Source: a virus. Taken from it: DNA of 64,000 bases. Shown one piece after another: positions 43,774-52,490 of this stretch. The notes beneath the pieces are model-generated. The model did not search any database, was not told the origin of the DNA, and saw nothing but the letters and a program-made list of their open reading frames with translations. The position numbers and the translations under genes are program-made. How positions within the stretch are numbered: position 1 is the stretch's first letter; the number at the start of each line of letters is the position of its first letter. The DNA lies in the IMG/VR virus record IMGVR_UViG_3300025128_005882, positions 1 to 64,000 of that record. One strand, written 5' to 3'.

Positions 43774-44164
43774 CGTCATTCTCCGAATATTTCAATGTAA
43801 CTAATTCAATATCGTTAAGTTCACACCACTCTATCTTGTCTTCATCTCTAGCCTTTGCAAGCAGAAAGTCTGCCTTGGTTGTATGGAAGAATGGTATGTG
43901 TTCGTAATGTTGCCTCCCGTGCACCTCAAAAGCTTTCCGTATGTTAGGAATAAAAAAATCTAAATACAATACAGAACGCTTGTTTGTTGAGGTACTTCCG
44001 GGAAGCTTTACTTCTTCAAGAAGTCTGTAGCTATGATAAATCTCCTTAATAAGATGTCTGGCTCTGATATGGTGTTTTGATCTTTTGCGGGTATCATTAG
44101 CCTTGACATCATACTTGGAGAGATTCAAATTGTACTCTCTACCATTGAAGCCTGTTACTTTCAA
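43742..44164 (-). CDS. Small EDxHD/Vsr-like nuclease
   Basis: A 140-residue protein with LYLDFFIPNIRKAFEVHG (Asp and Glu of the DxE core) then RQHYEHIPFFHTT (His) and a late DEDKIEWCELN/ELVTLKYSEND strand. This is the same nuclease fold as the C-terminal domain at 5278-6042, without the HTH part. It is located between the RecA-like gene (four-base overlap) and the coiled-coil gene, a placement that suggests a recombination nuclease rather than an invading homing element. Start and function from pattern only. Confidence 0.6.
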   Translation of the reverse strand: MKVTGFNGREYNLNLSKYDVKANDTRKRSKHHIRARHLIKEIYHSYRLLEEVKLPGSTSTNKRSVLYLDFFIPNIRKAFEVHGRQHYEHIPFFHTTKADFLLAKARDEDKIEWCELNDIELVTLKYSENDDEWRNTIKGI

Positions 44165-45264
44165 AACAGCTCCTTAATTTTCTCGTATATAAAGTCGCAA
44201 ACTTGTGGATTTTCGTTTAGGAATTCTGTAAGGTTGTTAACGCCTTGAAACTTGAAGAACCTTTCAATATCTTCTTCTTTCTCGCCCACCTCATTCGATC
44301 CTAGTAGTTTAGCTATGACTGGCTCTTCCTTCTCGTCAATAGCACACTGAATAGTGTACCAAGCTCCAGCAGTCTTTATCAACCTAAACTCACAAGCTAT
44401 CTGCACTACCTCTTGTACCTCGTCTATGCCTATGCCATATCTAATCCAGCTCTCGGCAGTAGAGTTTGGTATACCTCCGGCGTTTGAGGTTTTAATATTC
44501 CAGTTTGCGATTTGTCCTACGTGTGGCCCAGTCTGTGCAGGAACCTGCCATTTTCCACGATGTGTGATAATCATATTTGTTCCGGCTTGATATTGCAACA
44601 TATTACCGCAGTCTGCCATTTTCATTGGCGCGTATCTACTACCGCTAGTATTGGCGATATTGTGAGTGATGCAGATAATAATTGTTTTGTTCTTCGTGAC
44701 AGAGCCGCCAATGCGCTTAAAGAACATTGATAGGAGCCTTGGTAATGCGTTGCGAACTCCAGTTCTGACCTCTCCCTCAAGTTCAATTTTAGGAACCATA
44801 TTGGACATAGAGTCAACGATAATAACACACTCTGGATCATTATTGATATAGTATTCAATAATATTCAAGAAGTCTTCTGCTGATAAAACTCTATCATCTG
44901 TAGACTCTACGATTAGTATCTTGTCTGGGTCTAGCCCTTTGATGCCTTCAAAGTTTTGCTTAGCTAGACGACCCTCCGTGTTGGCGTAGATAATCTTCTT
45001 GCCTAACTTTTGACACTTGGCGGCAAAGCATAAAGCTGTTGTTGTCTTCCCACTCTTGGGGTCGCCTGTCATAACTACACAGCTACCCTCTCTTAAGCCA
45101 CCTCCTAGCGCTATATCCAACGCTGGAGACAATCCAATTACCTGTAGGTTGTTAAGATTGCTGAGGACTTCTGATCCCGTTCTTACCACGTCGCCATAAG
45201 TAGAGACGACGGTGCTGCTGACTACGTCTTCAACAAATTTACTTGTCTTCTTCTTTCTTGCCAT
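44161..45264 (-). CDS. RecA/UvsX-like recombinase
   Basis: A 367-residue RecA-family ATPase (ATG at 45264; the codon before is TTG). Walker A is GDPKSGKTTTALC, Walker B VIIVDSMSNMVP, and a late Gln/Thr-rich CITHNIANTSGSRY motif occupies the L1/L2 area. An N-terminal segment with VEDVVSSTVVSTYGDVV precedes the core, and the end is acidic. Full length for UvsX/RecA. It catalyses strand exchange in recombination-dependent replication. Confidence 0.9.
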   Translation of the reverse strand: MARKKKTSKFVEDVVSSTVVSTYGDVVRTGSEVLSNLNNLQVIGLSPALDIALGGGLREGSCVVMTGDPKSGKTTTALCFAAKCQKLGKKIIYANTEGRLAKQNFEGIKGLDPDKILIVESTDDRVLSAEDFLNIIEYYINNDPECVIIVDSMSNMVPKIELEGEVRTGVRNALPRLLSMFFKRIGGSVTKNKTIIICITHNIANTSGSRYAPMKMADCGNMLQYQAGTNMIITHRGKWQVPAQTGPHVGQIANWNIKTSNAGGIPNSTAESWIRYGIGIDEVQEVVQIACEFRLIKTAGAWYTIQCAIDEKEEPVIAKLLGSNEVGEKEEDIERFFKFQGVNNLTEFLNENPQVCDFIYEKIKELF

Positions 45265-45691
45265 CAATATCTCTCAATCTTTTCAAACTGTTTTTCTTAC
45301 CGTAGGATGAAGACCGAGACTTCGGCTTATCCTGTACATCTATTATAGTACGATTACGGTTTTCAGACTCAATTATTTTTTGATATTTATCAATTACGCG
45401 CTCAATATTTGGATACCGAAGAGAATATACGTTCTTCAGCTCGTTAGAATTTAGGGCTTTAACTATGGCGGCGCAGTCGTATTTAGATGCCAGCCGATTA
45501 GCTAGAATAACTTGGAATGAATAAGTCTTTTTCCACTTGTTAGTGTTCCAAAACTTGTAGGCTTGAGTGCCTTCATTTTCTTTTTGAGCCATGCGTGTAC
45601 ACATGATTTCAGCTATGTACTGCGAACACGTACAATATTCCCCAGTTGATGGAGAAACATACTTGCTTTTATCGCTTCGTTCCTTCGCCAT
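45239..45691 (-). CDS. Hypothetical phage protein with basic tail
   Basis: A 150-residue protein. The first 100 residues (CTCSQYIAEIMCTRMAQ, KFWNTNKWKKTYSFQVIL, DCAAIVKALNSNELKNV) look globular and helical; the last 40 are Lys/Ser/Arg-rich (KPKSRSSSYGKK). I do not recognise the family. It overlaps the recombinase start by 26 bases and the upstream gene by 23, so it is co-translated with recombination genes. Confidence 0.6.
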   Translation of the reverse strand: MAKERSDKSKYVSPSTGEYCTCSQYIAEIMCTRMAQKENEGTQAYKFWNTNKWKKTYSFQVILANRLASKYDCAAIVKALNSNELKNVYSLRYPNIERVIDKYQKIIESENRNRTIIDVQDKPKSRSSSYGKKNSLKRLRDIDGKKEEDK

Positions 45692-46094
45692 TGTAAATCA
45701 TCGCCTCTTCAAAACAACCTTCAATAGTATCTTCGTATTCTTTTTCAACAATTAACTCTGGAGTTAACCACATCTTTTTATGTACTACTCCGTCAACAAG
45801 TGCCCCAGTCGTCAGATAATCTTTAGATCTCTGCCCTATCTGCCCCATTACCGAGCGAACTAGATATACAGCGTCAGCATCAGCAATGTCAACTTCTTCT
45901 AAGTGAGACCTAAACTGTAAAGCTAACTTTATAAGCTCCAAACCTTCTGATGAACATATCTGCTTTACCTTTAGCCAGTCGTCATAATCAGAAAAGTATA
46001 TATCTCTGCCGTTAGATAGCTGGACGTTTATAAAAACTTCTTTTTCCCCAGCTCCTCTTATTACCTTCTTAAATTCCTGTTTTCCTTCTATCAT
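45669..46094 (-). CDS. Hypothetical phage protein
   Basis: A 141-residue protein. KEVFINVQLSNGRDIYFSDYDDW suggests a small beta sheet, then an acidic helical half (VDIADADAVYLVRSVMG, EYEDTIEGCFEEAMIYN). No signal peptide or motif. Four-base overlap with the HTH-like gene upstream. Confidence 0.55.
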   Translation of the reverse strand: MIEGKQEFKKVIRGAGEKEVFINVQLSNGRDIYFSDYDDWLKVKQICSSEGLELIKLALQFRSHLEEVDIADADAVYLVRSVMGQIGQRSKDYLTTGALVDGVVHKKMWLTPELIVEKEYEDTIEGCFEEAMIYNGEGTKR

Positions 46095-46402
46095 TCTTTC
46101 TTAGTTCCTGTAGTACAAGATTGTCTTTTAAGGTCTGCTCTAGTGATTGACTTACCTTTGCCTCTCATTTCGTCAGAGATGTTTGAAGCATTTTCTGTCA
46201 TTATGGTAATGCCATCTTGTCTAGCCATTTGTCCACCCGCCGTATGCATCTCAGGCTCTTTAGCTTTAGCCTTTTCAATATGCTTAGAAATGGAGTTAAC
46301 TGGTCTATCCAGCTCCTTTGCTATTTCCTTAGCTTCCATGGATTTGTAGTGTCCCTCGACATAGTATTTTTCCGCTTTTCCTAGTGGCCCTTTTTTAGTC
46401 AT
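46091..46402 (-). CDS. HTH-like small protein
   Basis: A 103-residue protein. Residues 10-45 (AEKYYVEGHYKSMEAKEIA then RPVNSISKHIEKA) form a plausible helix-turn-helix like those of small DNA-binding or regulatory phage proteins. The remainder is polar and likely disordered. It overlaps the neighbours by 4 and 8 bases. A DNA-binding regulator of this region is a possible role. Confidence 0.55.
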   Translation of the reverse strand: MTKKGPLGKAEKYYVEGHYKSMEAKEIAKELDRPVNSISKHIEKAKAKEPEMHTAGGQMARQDGITIMTENASNISDEMRGKGKSITRADLKRQSCTTGTKKE

Positions 46403-46742
46403 TTAAAAAGCTCCTTTGTGCTCTTGTTAAATATAATGAATTCTTAGTGTTTAAATATAGCATATAAAAGTCAAACGTGTTTTTACTCACTCTTGACATT
46501 TTTAATTCTATTGCTGATTCTCTATGCGAGTACATTCCATTTGGATCGTACAGACCTCCTTGAAATGTTTGCGCGTAGTATGATTGCTTTACCTCGCCCT
46601 TGTTAAACTTATCAACTATTACCTTAGACATTGGTGTTTCTCGCTTATTCAACACCGGCTCTCCATGTCTACCAAATAGTTTTTCAGTTTTGGTTTCTTT
46701 GTTTACAAACTTATCAACATTAGGGTCTAAGTATTTATTCAT
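46395..46742 (-). CDS. Hypothetical phage protein
   Basis: A 115-residue protein with a charged N-terminal half (DPNVDKFVNKETKTEKLFG) and a helical, Tyr-rich C-terminus (NTFDFYMLYLNTKNSLYL). No known motif. Coupled by ATGA overlap to the zinc-ribbon gene upstream. Not recognised. Confidence 0.5.
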   Translation of the reverse strand: MNKYLDPNVDKFVNKETKTEKLFGRHGEPVLNKRETPMSKVIVDKFNKGEVKQSYYAQTFQGGLYDPNGMYSHRESAIELKMSRVSKNTFDFYMLYLNTKNSLYLTRAQRSFLND

Positions 46743-47101
46743 TTCTTGCCTTTCATGATGTAATTAGTCTTTTGTTCAGGAGTCATTTTGTTTATTTCTG
46801 TCTTATTGGCTGTAGCGTGCTTACCCCACACATTCGTTTGCTCTTTGGCGGCTTGTTTTTCCTTTACCTTTGTTTCCATTTCCGACCTTTTGTAGTGTCC
46901 CATCTTTTTTGTGTTCCTGTCAGCAAGCTGACCTATTGTTGAAACATTTTCTACGAAAGCCGCGCGGCCACCAAAGATTACTCTAGCTAGGGCGTGCTCA
47001 CCACATTCTTCGCACAAAGTTAATGGGTCGTCTTTAATAGATTGTAGCACGTTTTTGACTTCGTGTCCACAGCTTTTACAAACATAGTCATAATTAATCA
47101 T
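46739..47101 (-). CDS. FmdB-like zinc-ribbon protein
   Basis: A 120-residue protein. The N-terminus has the FmdB-type ribbon: YDYVCKSCGHEV (C8, C11) and LTLCEECGEHALARVIFGG (C30, C33), followed by a polar helical tail rich in Lys and Gln. Phage and bacterial FmdB-like proteins are often regulators. It overlaps the PhoH gene start by 8 bases. Regulatory role is a guess. Confidence 0.7.
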   Translation of the reverse strand: MINYDYVCKSCGHEVKNVLQSIKDDPLTLCEECGEHALARVIFGGRAAFVENVSTIGQLADRNTKKMGHYKRSEMETKVKEKQAAKEQTNVWGKHATANKTEINKMTPEQKTNYIMKGKK

Positions 47102-47768
47102 AGTAATCTTCCTCTAGAGCCTCAAGGACTCTACCAATTATTCCGTTTCTTTGTATGTCTTCATAGTATAAGCGGCTAACGCCCACACCCTCTATTCCCT
47201 CAAGCTTATCGACACATTCTAGTAGGCCGCTAAACTTTTTTATATCCGTTTGCCGTATATCTCCATTAATTAAAACCTTAGAGTTCTCACCCATTCTAGT
47301 TATAAACATTTTTATTTGTGCTAAAGTACAGTTCTGTGCCTCATCTAGTATCATATACGCTTCATGAAATGTCGCGCCTCTCATTACTTCAAGTGGTTCA
47401 TATCTGATTCTACCGTCGTTAAAAAGTTTTCCGTAGTAGTCTCTACCGAGGAAGTGCTTTAGGTTTTCCTCCATAGGTAGTAAGTACGGTTTAATTTTTT
47501 CATCTAGCTCGCCGGGCAGTGATCCAATATCTTGTCCCGCACACACTAACGGTCTAGTCACTATGATCTGATCTACTTCATCTCTGTATATATGATTTGC
47601 AGCTATGCCTGCGGCAATATAAGATTTACCACTGCCAGAAGGCCCAGTACAAAATATAACATCGTTTTCTACTATATCTCTAATATAGTCTTTTTGGTTG
47701 ATAGTCTTAGCTGTTATAGGAACAATTCTTCGTCTATCGTTCTTTTGTTGCTTGCGAGATTTTCTCAT
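47094..47768 (-). CDS. phoH: PhoH-family ATPase
   Basis: A 224-residue PhoH protein. Walker A CTGPSGSGKSYIA, the VTRPLVCAGQDIGSLPGE loop, MRGATFHEAYMILDEAQN (Walker B with DEAQ) and LINGDIRQTDI are all characteristic. PhoH-like proteins are common in large marine phages; proposed roles are RNA or phosphate-starvation related, still unsettled. Next to dUTPase and the reductase genes. Confidence 0.92.
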   Translation of the reverse strand: MRKSRKQQKNDRRRIVPITAKTINQKDYIRDIVENDVIFCTGPSGSGKSYIAAGIAANHIYRDEVDQIIVTRPLVCAGQDIGSLPGELDEKIKPYLLPMEENLKHFLGRDYYGKLFNDGRIRYEPLEVMRGATFHEAYMILDEAQNCTLAQIKMFITRMGENSKVLINGDIRQTDIKKFSGLLECVDKLEGIEGVGVSRLYYEDIQRNGIIGRVLEALEEDYYD

Positions 47769-47780
47769 GCGAGCTCCTTT

Positions 47781-48227
47781 TTATTTGCCGGTACTTCCAA
47801 ATCCTCCCTCACCTCTGTCGGAGTTTTGTAGTATCTCGACTTCTTGTAACTGAAAATGCGGAACCTCTTGAAATAGAATTTGTGCAATTCTATCACCTTC
47901 TTTTATGTTCATCCATTCTCTGCTCGTGTTGAGCAGACATACTTTTATCTCTCCTCTGTATCCAGAATCAACAACCCCTGCTAAAACATCTATGCCATTC
48001 TTGACCGACATGCCAGAGCGAGGCCATATAAGTCCGACATACTCCTCTGGTATCTCCAAAGAAATGCCAGTTTTAATCGTAACCCTTTGACTTGGGGCTA
48101 TTGGTCTAGTTGTAACAGAATATAAATCCCAGCCTGCGTCACTCTGGTTTGACCTAGTTGGTACTATAGCTTTTTTTTCCGTCTTCTTTACTCTTATAGT
48201 TTTTCCTGCAAATCTTGCGTCTATCAT
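47781..48227 (-). CDS. dut: dUTP diphosphatase
   Basis: A 148-residue trimeric dUTPase with all five motifs: NQSDAGWDLYSV, PRSGMSVKNGIDV, GVVDSGYRGEIKVCL, KEGDRIAQILFQ and GEGGFGST. It hydrolyses dUTP to dUMP and pyrophosphate, keeping uracil out of phage DNA and feeding dTMP synthesis. ATGA overlap with nrdB indicates co-translation. Confidence 0.95.
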   Translation of the reverse strand: MIDARFAGKTIRVKKTEKKAIVPTRSNQSDAGWDLYSVTTRPIAPSQRVTIKTGISLEIPEEYVGLIWPRSGMSVKNGIDVLAGVVDSGYRGEIKVCLLNTSREWMNIKEGDRIAQILFQEVPHFQLQEVEILQNSDRGEGGFGSTGK

Positions 48228-49303
48228 AGTTTCAAATCTCCAAAGTCCATATCCTCAAGGTCGTTTGTGCTTGCTCCGATTTTGTATGAAGTTATTTCAT
48301 GCTCTTGCGGTGCTACCTGAACGCCCTCACTATTTATCCACGGCTCTGTCCACCCAGCTATTGGGTTTCTTATTCCAGAGTCGTAGGGTAGTTTAATTGA
48401 TTTTCTACGGCTCATGCACAACCAATCAATGTACTTATGCATAACTGGTTCGCTAAGCCCAATAATAGAACCATCTTTGAATAGGTACGAAGCCCATTTC
48501 TTTTCTTCTGATGCTGCGCTTTCAAACATCTTTATTGCATCTTCTTCGCACTCTTTTGCTATTTGCACAAAACCCTCAGACTTTTCATTTCTTAAAATCT
48601 TTAAGATCTGTTGAGTATTGTGGAGGTGTATTGCCTCGTCTCTTTTAATGAGCTTCACTATGTCGGCGTTGCCAACCATCTTTTTATTTTCAGCAAAAGC
48701 AAACGCGCAAATGAACGAAACATAAAACCGGACAGACTCTAGAATGTTGATACTAATTAAAGTTAGGTAAATCTGTTTTTTGATATCCTCTATCTTCTTG
48801 CTGTTGCTTAGCTTTCTTAGTTTATCATATTCTTTTACTGCCACATCTGCTCTAGCGACAATTTCTTTGTCTGTCAAACAGGAGTCTAGAACCTCACTTG
48901 GGTTTGGGTATACGTTCTTAATAATATAGGTGTAGCTGTAGCTATGTATCTGCTCAAAGAATTGCCACACGTTAAGACATGCCTCAAGCTCTGGATTAGA
49001 TACATACTCCTGAATCGTCGGCACACCTCTGCATATTACGGAGTCCATCATCGTTTGATACTTAAGGTTTGAAGTGAAGATAAACCGTTCATTGTCCGAC
49101 ATCACTGAGTCGTCCTTGAAATCGTTGCGGTCTTTCTTTAGCTCAATCTCTTCTGGTCTCCAAAAAAACTCAAGCTGCTTCTTGTATAGGTCAAAAAATA
49201 CTGGATACTTAAACTTGTCATATCTTTGAAGTGAAAGGTCTTCACCTAAGAATAATGGCTGCTTAAGGGTATCTACATTCATCTTGTTCAAAATAGTTTT
49301 CAT
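48224..49303 (-). CDS. nrdB: Ribonucleoside-diphosphate reductase beta subunit
   Basis: A 359-residue class I R2 protein. The diiron ligands are visible: NLKYQTMMD-type first helix (Asp/Glu), EACLNVWQFFEQIHSYSY (E, E..H) and KLIKRDEAIHLHN (E/D and H). The radical-Tyr position lies after the HSYSY segment. The C-terminal tail (DLEDMDFGDLKL) is the usual R1-binding acidic tail. Its ATG overlaps the alpha-subunit stop (TAATG). It generates the radical needed for deoxyribonucleotide synthesis. Confidence 0.92.
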   Translation of the reverse strand: MKTILNKMNVDTLKQPLFLGEDLSLQRYDKFKYPVFFDLYKKQLEFFWRPEEIELKKDRNDFKDDSVMSDNERFIFTSNLKYQTMMDSVICRGVPTIQEYVSNPELEACLNVWQFFEQIHSYSYTYIIKNVYPNPSEVLDSCLTDKEIVARADVAVKEYDKLRKLSNSKKIEDIKKQIYLTLISINILESVRFYVSFICAFAFAENKKMVGNADIVKLIKRDEAIHLHNTQQILKILRNEKSEGFVQIAKECEEDAIKMFESAASEEKKWASYLFKDGSIIGLSEPVMHKYIDWLCMSRRKSIKLPYDSGIRNPIAGWTEPWINSEGVQVAPQEHEITSYKIGASTNDLEDMDFGDLKL

Positions 49304-51534
49304 TATATCGCGCAGGCTCCACCTTCACAAGCTGTGTCTTCGTCTAGTTTACCATCACCGTCTGGGGTATTGCAATAATACAAATTCTTTACCCCATATT
49401 TATAGCTGGTGATATTGTCTTTAATTATTTGACTTAGCGGTATCGAACCATCTTCGTGATGGTCATAGTTGTAATATAGATTGGCACTAATGCTCATGTC
49501 TACAAACTTTTGCAACACCGCAACTATTTTAATTATAGCATTGTTGTCGCGCATATCAAACGCTAAGGAGTAATATTTCCTACCTTTATGATAGTTCGGC
49601 ACTAGTTGTTTTAGCACACCATTCTTGGCTTTTTTATAAGAAAGTAACTGTCTAACTGGTTCAATGCCGTTCGTGCTATTCTGTATAACTGAACTTGATT
49701 CGCACGGCATAATGGCGGATAGTGTGGAGTGTCTCAATCCAAACTCTTTTATTCTACCCCTTAGCTCTTCCCAATCCATATTGTATTCAGGTTTAACAAT
49801 TTCGTCAACTGTTTTCTTATACCAGTCAATAGGGAGTATGCCTTTAGAATATTTAGTATCTCCAAACTTTTCGCACGCACCAAGTTGCTCGGCCAACCTG
49901 CAAGAAGAATCTAGTAGATACCATTGTATCTTCTCCATCGTCTCGTGGATTAACTTTGGTGTTTGTGGGTCGTCATAAGTAAGTTTGTTCTTAGCCAAAA
50001 AACCAGCCAAGTTAGTGACACCAATACCTAGCGACCTTCTGTTCTTTGTGAAGTTTTCGCCAGCCAAAATTGGGTAATCTTGATAATCAATTACAGATTC
50101 CAATGACTCTACTGCGTTCTTGCACGCTACTTGAATATCCTTGTCTGAGTTGAGTTCCACTAAATTTAGAGCAGACAATATGCAAATTCCAATCTCTCCG
50201 TCTGGGTCGTCAACTGAATTGATAGGCACAGTAGGGTGAATTATTTCTTGGCATAGATTACTCATGTGTACAGGAATATCCCAAGAACCATTTTCATTAC
50301 AGTTATCTATGTTCATACTGTATATACGACCTGTCTCTAGTCGCTCTCTAGCAAATACTTCAGCCAGCTTTCTTGCGCTAACCTTCTTCTTCATCTTAAC
50401 TGATCTAGAATTTTCATACTTGACATACAGTTCTTCAAACTTCTTGTTGTCACCAAATGCTTCGTACAAACCCTCTGCCTCATGAGGGTTGAAAAGAGTA
50501 ATATCCTCGTTCTTGATCAACCTATCGTAGAACAGCTTGCAGAATTGGATTGAGTAGTCTAACTTCCTAACTCTATTATCATCAGTACCTGCATTATTCT
50601 TTAGTACCAATACATCTTCAATTTCATAATGCCAGAAAGGAATGTGTACCGTTGCAGAGCCTCCTCTTAGGCCATTCTGAGATGTTGCCTTAACTGCGGA
50701 TTCAAAGATTTTCAGATATGGAATTAGGCCGGTGTGTATAACTTCTCCACCCCTGATAGGTGAATTGATTGGCCTGATCCTGCCTGCGTTAAGACCTATA
50801 CCAGCTCTTCTGGCTGTGTATTTACCAACAGCGTGGAGACTAGAAAAGATTCCGTCTAAATCGTCATCTACGTCTACAAGAACGCACGAAGCAAACTGCT
50901 TAATGGTTGATCTAACACCAGCCATGATTGGAGTAGGTAGGTTGACTTTGAAAGTAGAATAAGCATCGTATGCCTCCTTTACTCTTTTACTGTCTCCTGA
51001 GAACAAACACATCGCAATACACATGTACGCTATCTGGGGGGTCTCATATATAATCCCAGTTGTTCTATTCTTAATAAGATACTTATCAATTAACTGTTGT
51101 AGGCCAGAGTATGTGAACATGTTATCTCGTTCGTGCTTGATGTACGCAGCAAGTTCGTCTACATCTTCTCTAGTCCATTGATCTAGCATTTGTTCATCAT
51201 AAATGCCGTTGTCTATCATTAGACATATGTGGTGATGTAAGTCTGGGGGAGTCGTAGCGTGTTTCCATACGTTTTTTCTTAGCGACATATTGAGCAACCT
51301 TGCGGCTACGTATTGATAGTTTGGCGTTGATTCAGAAATCAAGTCGCTCGCACTTTTAATCAGTATCTGATGTATCTCTTCTGTAGATATTTTATCACGC
51401 ATAGAAAGATTCATGTTCATTTCTATGTCGGAAGGGGACACATTGTTTATGCCCTCTGTAGCCCATTCAACAACTTGGTGTATTTTTTCAACGTCATATA
51501 ATTCCAACTCACCATTTCTCTTAGTTACTTCCAT
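49303..51534 (-). CDS. nrdA: Ribonucleoside-diphosphate reductase alpha subunit (class I)
   Basis: A 743-residue R1 protein starting at ATG 51534 (AGAGGTAG site; the in-frame upstream ATG lies in the hairpin region). An ATP-cone N-terminus (VTKRNGELELYDVEKIHQ, STEEIHQILIKSA) precedes the barrel: GLNAGRIRPINSPIRGGEV, NNAGTDDNRVRKLDYS and MPCESSSVIQNSTNGIEP. The C-terminus ACEGGACAI holds the shuttle Cys pair. It pairs with nrdB. A promoter and hairpin lie just upstream at 51555-51628. Confidence 0.95.
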   Translation of the reverse strand: MEVTKRNGELELYDVEKIHQVVEWATEGINNVSPSDIEMNMNLSMRDKISTEEIHQILIKSASDLISESTPNYQYVAARLLNMSLRKNVWKHATTPPDLHHHICLMIDNGIYDEQMLDQWTREDVDELAAYIKHERDNMFTYSGLQQLIDKYLIKNRTTGIIYETPQIAYMCIAMCLFSGDSKRVKEAYDAYSTFKVNLPTPIMAGVRSTIKQFASCVLVDVDDDLDGIFSSLHAVGKYTARRAGIGLNAGRIRPINSPIRGGEVIHTGLIPYLKIFESAVKATSQNGLRGGSATVHIPFWHYEIEDVLVLKNNAGTDDNRVRKLDYSIQFCKLFYDRLIKNEDITLFNPHEAEGLYEAFGDNKKFEELYVKYENSRSVKMKKKVSARKLAEVFARERLETGRIYSMNIDNCNENGSWDIPVHMSNLCQEIIHPTVPINSVDDPDGEIGICILSALNLVELNSDKDIQVACKNAVESLESVIDYQDYPILAGENFTKNRRSLGIGVTNLAGFLAKNKLTYDDPQTPKLIHETMEKIQWYLLDSSCRLAEQLGACEKFGDTKYSKGILPIDWYKKTVDEIVKPEYNMDWEELRGRIKEFGLRHSTLSAIMPCESSSVIQNSTNGIEPVRQLLSYKKAKNGVLKQLVPNYHKGRKYYSLAFDMRDNNAIIKIVAVLQKFVDMSISANLYYNYDHHEDGSIPLSQIIKDNITSYKYGVKNLYYCNTPDGDGKLDEDTACEGGACAI

Positions 51535-51554
51535 ATTTATGCTACCTCTAGGTG

Positions 51555-51593
51555 TAAAAAAAACTCGCCTCAAGCGACATACCTGAAGCGAGT
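51555..51593 (-). terminator. Terminator-like hairpin in front of nrdA
   Basis: The stem pairs ACTCGCCTCA at 51563-51572 with TGAAGCGAGT at 51584-51593 (one mismatch) and, on the minus strand, is followed by eight T, ending 20 bases before the nrdA ATG. It fits an intrinsic terminator for the holin operon. The promoter at 51600-51628 starts transcripts right at it, so for nrdA mRNA it would be a 5' leader hairpin. Confidence 0.75.
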
Positions 51594-51599
51594 AATTAA

Positions 51600-51628
51600 G
51601 TTATACTTTTTCAATCTTCATGTGTCAA
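51600..51628 (-). promoter_or_regulatory. Sigma70-type promoter for nrdA
   Basis: TTGACA at 51623-51628, a 17-base spacer and TATAAC at 51600-51605, on the minus strand. Spacer and both boxes are near consensus. It would initiate close to 51593, immediately before the hairpin. Confidence 0.65.
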
Positions 51629-51669
51629 ACTCATTCTACTATATAAACCCTACAATGCAAACAAAAAAG

Positions 51670-51882
51670 TTAATCTTCTTTCTTGTTATTTTTTGCCCAC
51701 TGGGTAGCTGTACCCAATAGCAGAGTTGCGATAGGAACGATGAGGGCTGTTGAAGAGCCCCAGTCAACGTTTCCAACTTCTGTGCCTAAGTAAGTAAGGC
51801 CAGCAGCCAAAGAAACAAATAACGTGTTGAGGCCTAACTTTTTAAGATCCTCTCCGTTTAGTGACCATTTTTTTGAACCCAT
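51670..51882 (-). CDS. Small membrane protein, holin-like
   Basis: A 70-residue protein from ATG 51882 (AAAGGAT site). Two hydrophobic segments, LNTLFVSLAAGLTYLGTEVG and STALIVPIATLLLGTATQWA, flank a short acidic turn; the tail is NNKKED, positively charged then acidic. Size, two-helix layout and charged tail are typical of phage holins. The PAS-domain gene is 14 bases upstream. No lysozyme is visible in the window, so holin function is inferred. Confidence 0.6.
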   Translation of the reverse strand: MGSKKWSLNGEDLKKLGLNTLFVSLAAGLTYLGTEVGNVDWGSSTALIVPIATLLLGTATQWAKNNKKED

Positions 51883-51896
51883 AATACAATATCCTT

Positions 51897-52469
51897 TCAA
51901 GCATCTGTTATGCTTATTAAAAAACCGCCTTGTTCATTATCATTTAACCTGTAAGGATAACCAGTCATCCTCATTTCCATTCCATTGGAGGTTAGTACTT
52001 CTTTAGAAAACTTTCTATTCATTTTTAGACAAGACTCAAATTCTTGTAAGAACTCTTCTCTTTCGTCTTCATGAACATATGTTATCCAGTCATACCCTTT
52101 TATATCTGTTAGGGTTTGACCAGTTAGTTGGTAGAATGGCTCATTAGTCCAGACGAGTCTACCTTTTCTGTCTGTTTCAAATAAGGCTGTATTACTATAA
52201 TGCAGAGATGCTTTGCTTCTTTGCTCTATAATTTTTTGCCTGTTCTCTATTCTTCCACATGTAGTGTTCAGTTTTATCACTGCGTCTTTTAAACTAGAAC
52301 CACCATTGCAAGTAATTTCCTGTTCTATGTTTTCTATAGACTGCACAACATCGTCGTGTTTATCTATAAACTTCATAGCTGGTCTAAGCACTTTTAGCCA
52401 CACAGCGCCAAGAAACCCAAGTAGGGTAGTTAGCATTGTTAGGACTACTGTGAAATCTTCTATAGCCAC
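51897..52469 (-). CDS. Membrane-anchored PAS-domain protein
   Basis: A 190-residue protein. Residues 6-28 are a transmembrane helix (VVLTMLTTLLGFLGAVWL). A helical/coiled-coil region (about 35-85) leads to a C-terminal PAS domain (about 90-190): ALFETDRKGRLVWTNEPFY, LTGQTLTDIKGYDWITYVH, and GYPYRLNDNEQGGFLIS, which are classic PAS pieces. There is no kinase or other output domain. PAS domains sense ligands, light or redox. Directly upstream of the holin-like gene, which invites the idea of signal-controlled lysis timing; this is inference. Confidence 0.75.
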   Translation of the reverse strand: MAIEDFTVVLTMLTTLLGFLGAVWLKVLRPAMKFIDKHDDVVQSIENIEQEITCNGGSSLKDAVIKLNTTCGRIENRQKIIEQRSKASLHYSNTALFETDRKGRLVWTNEPFYQLTGQTLTDIKGYDWITYVHEDEREEFLQEFESCLKMNRKFSKEVLTSNGMEMRMTGYPYRLNDNEQGGFLISITDA

Positions 52470-52490
52470 TGCTGCGCCTCCAATAAGGTG

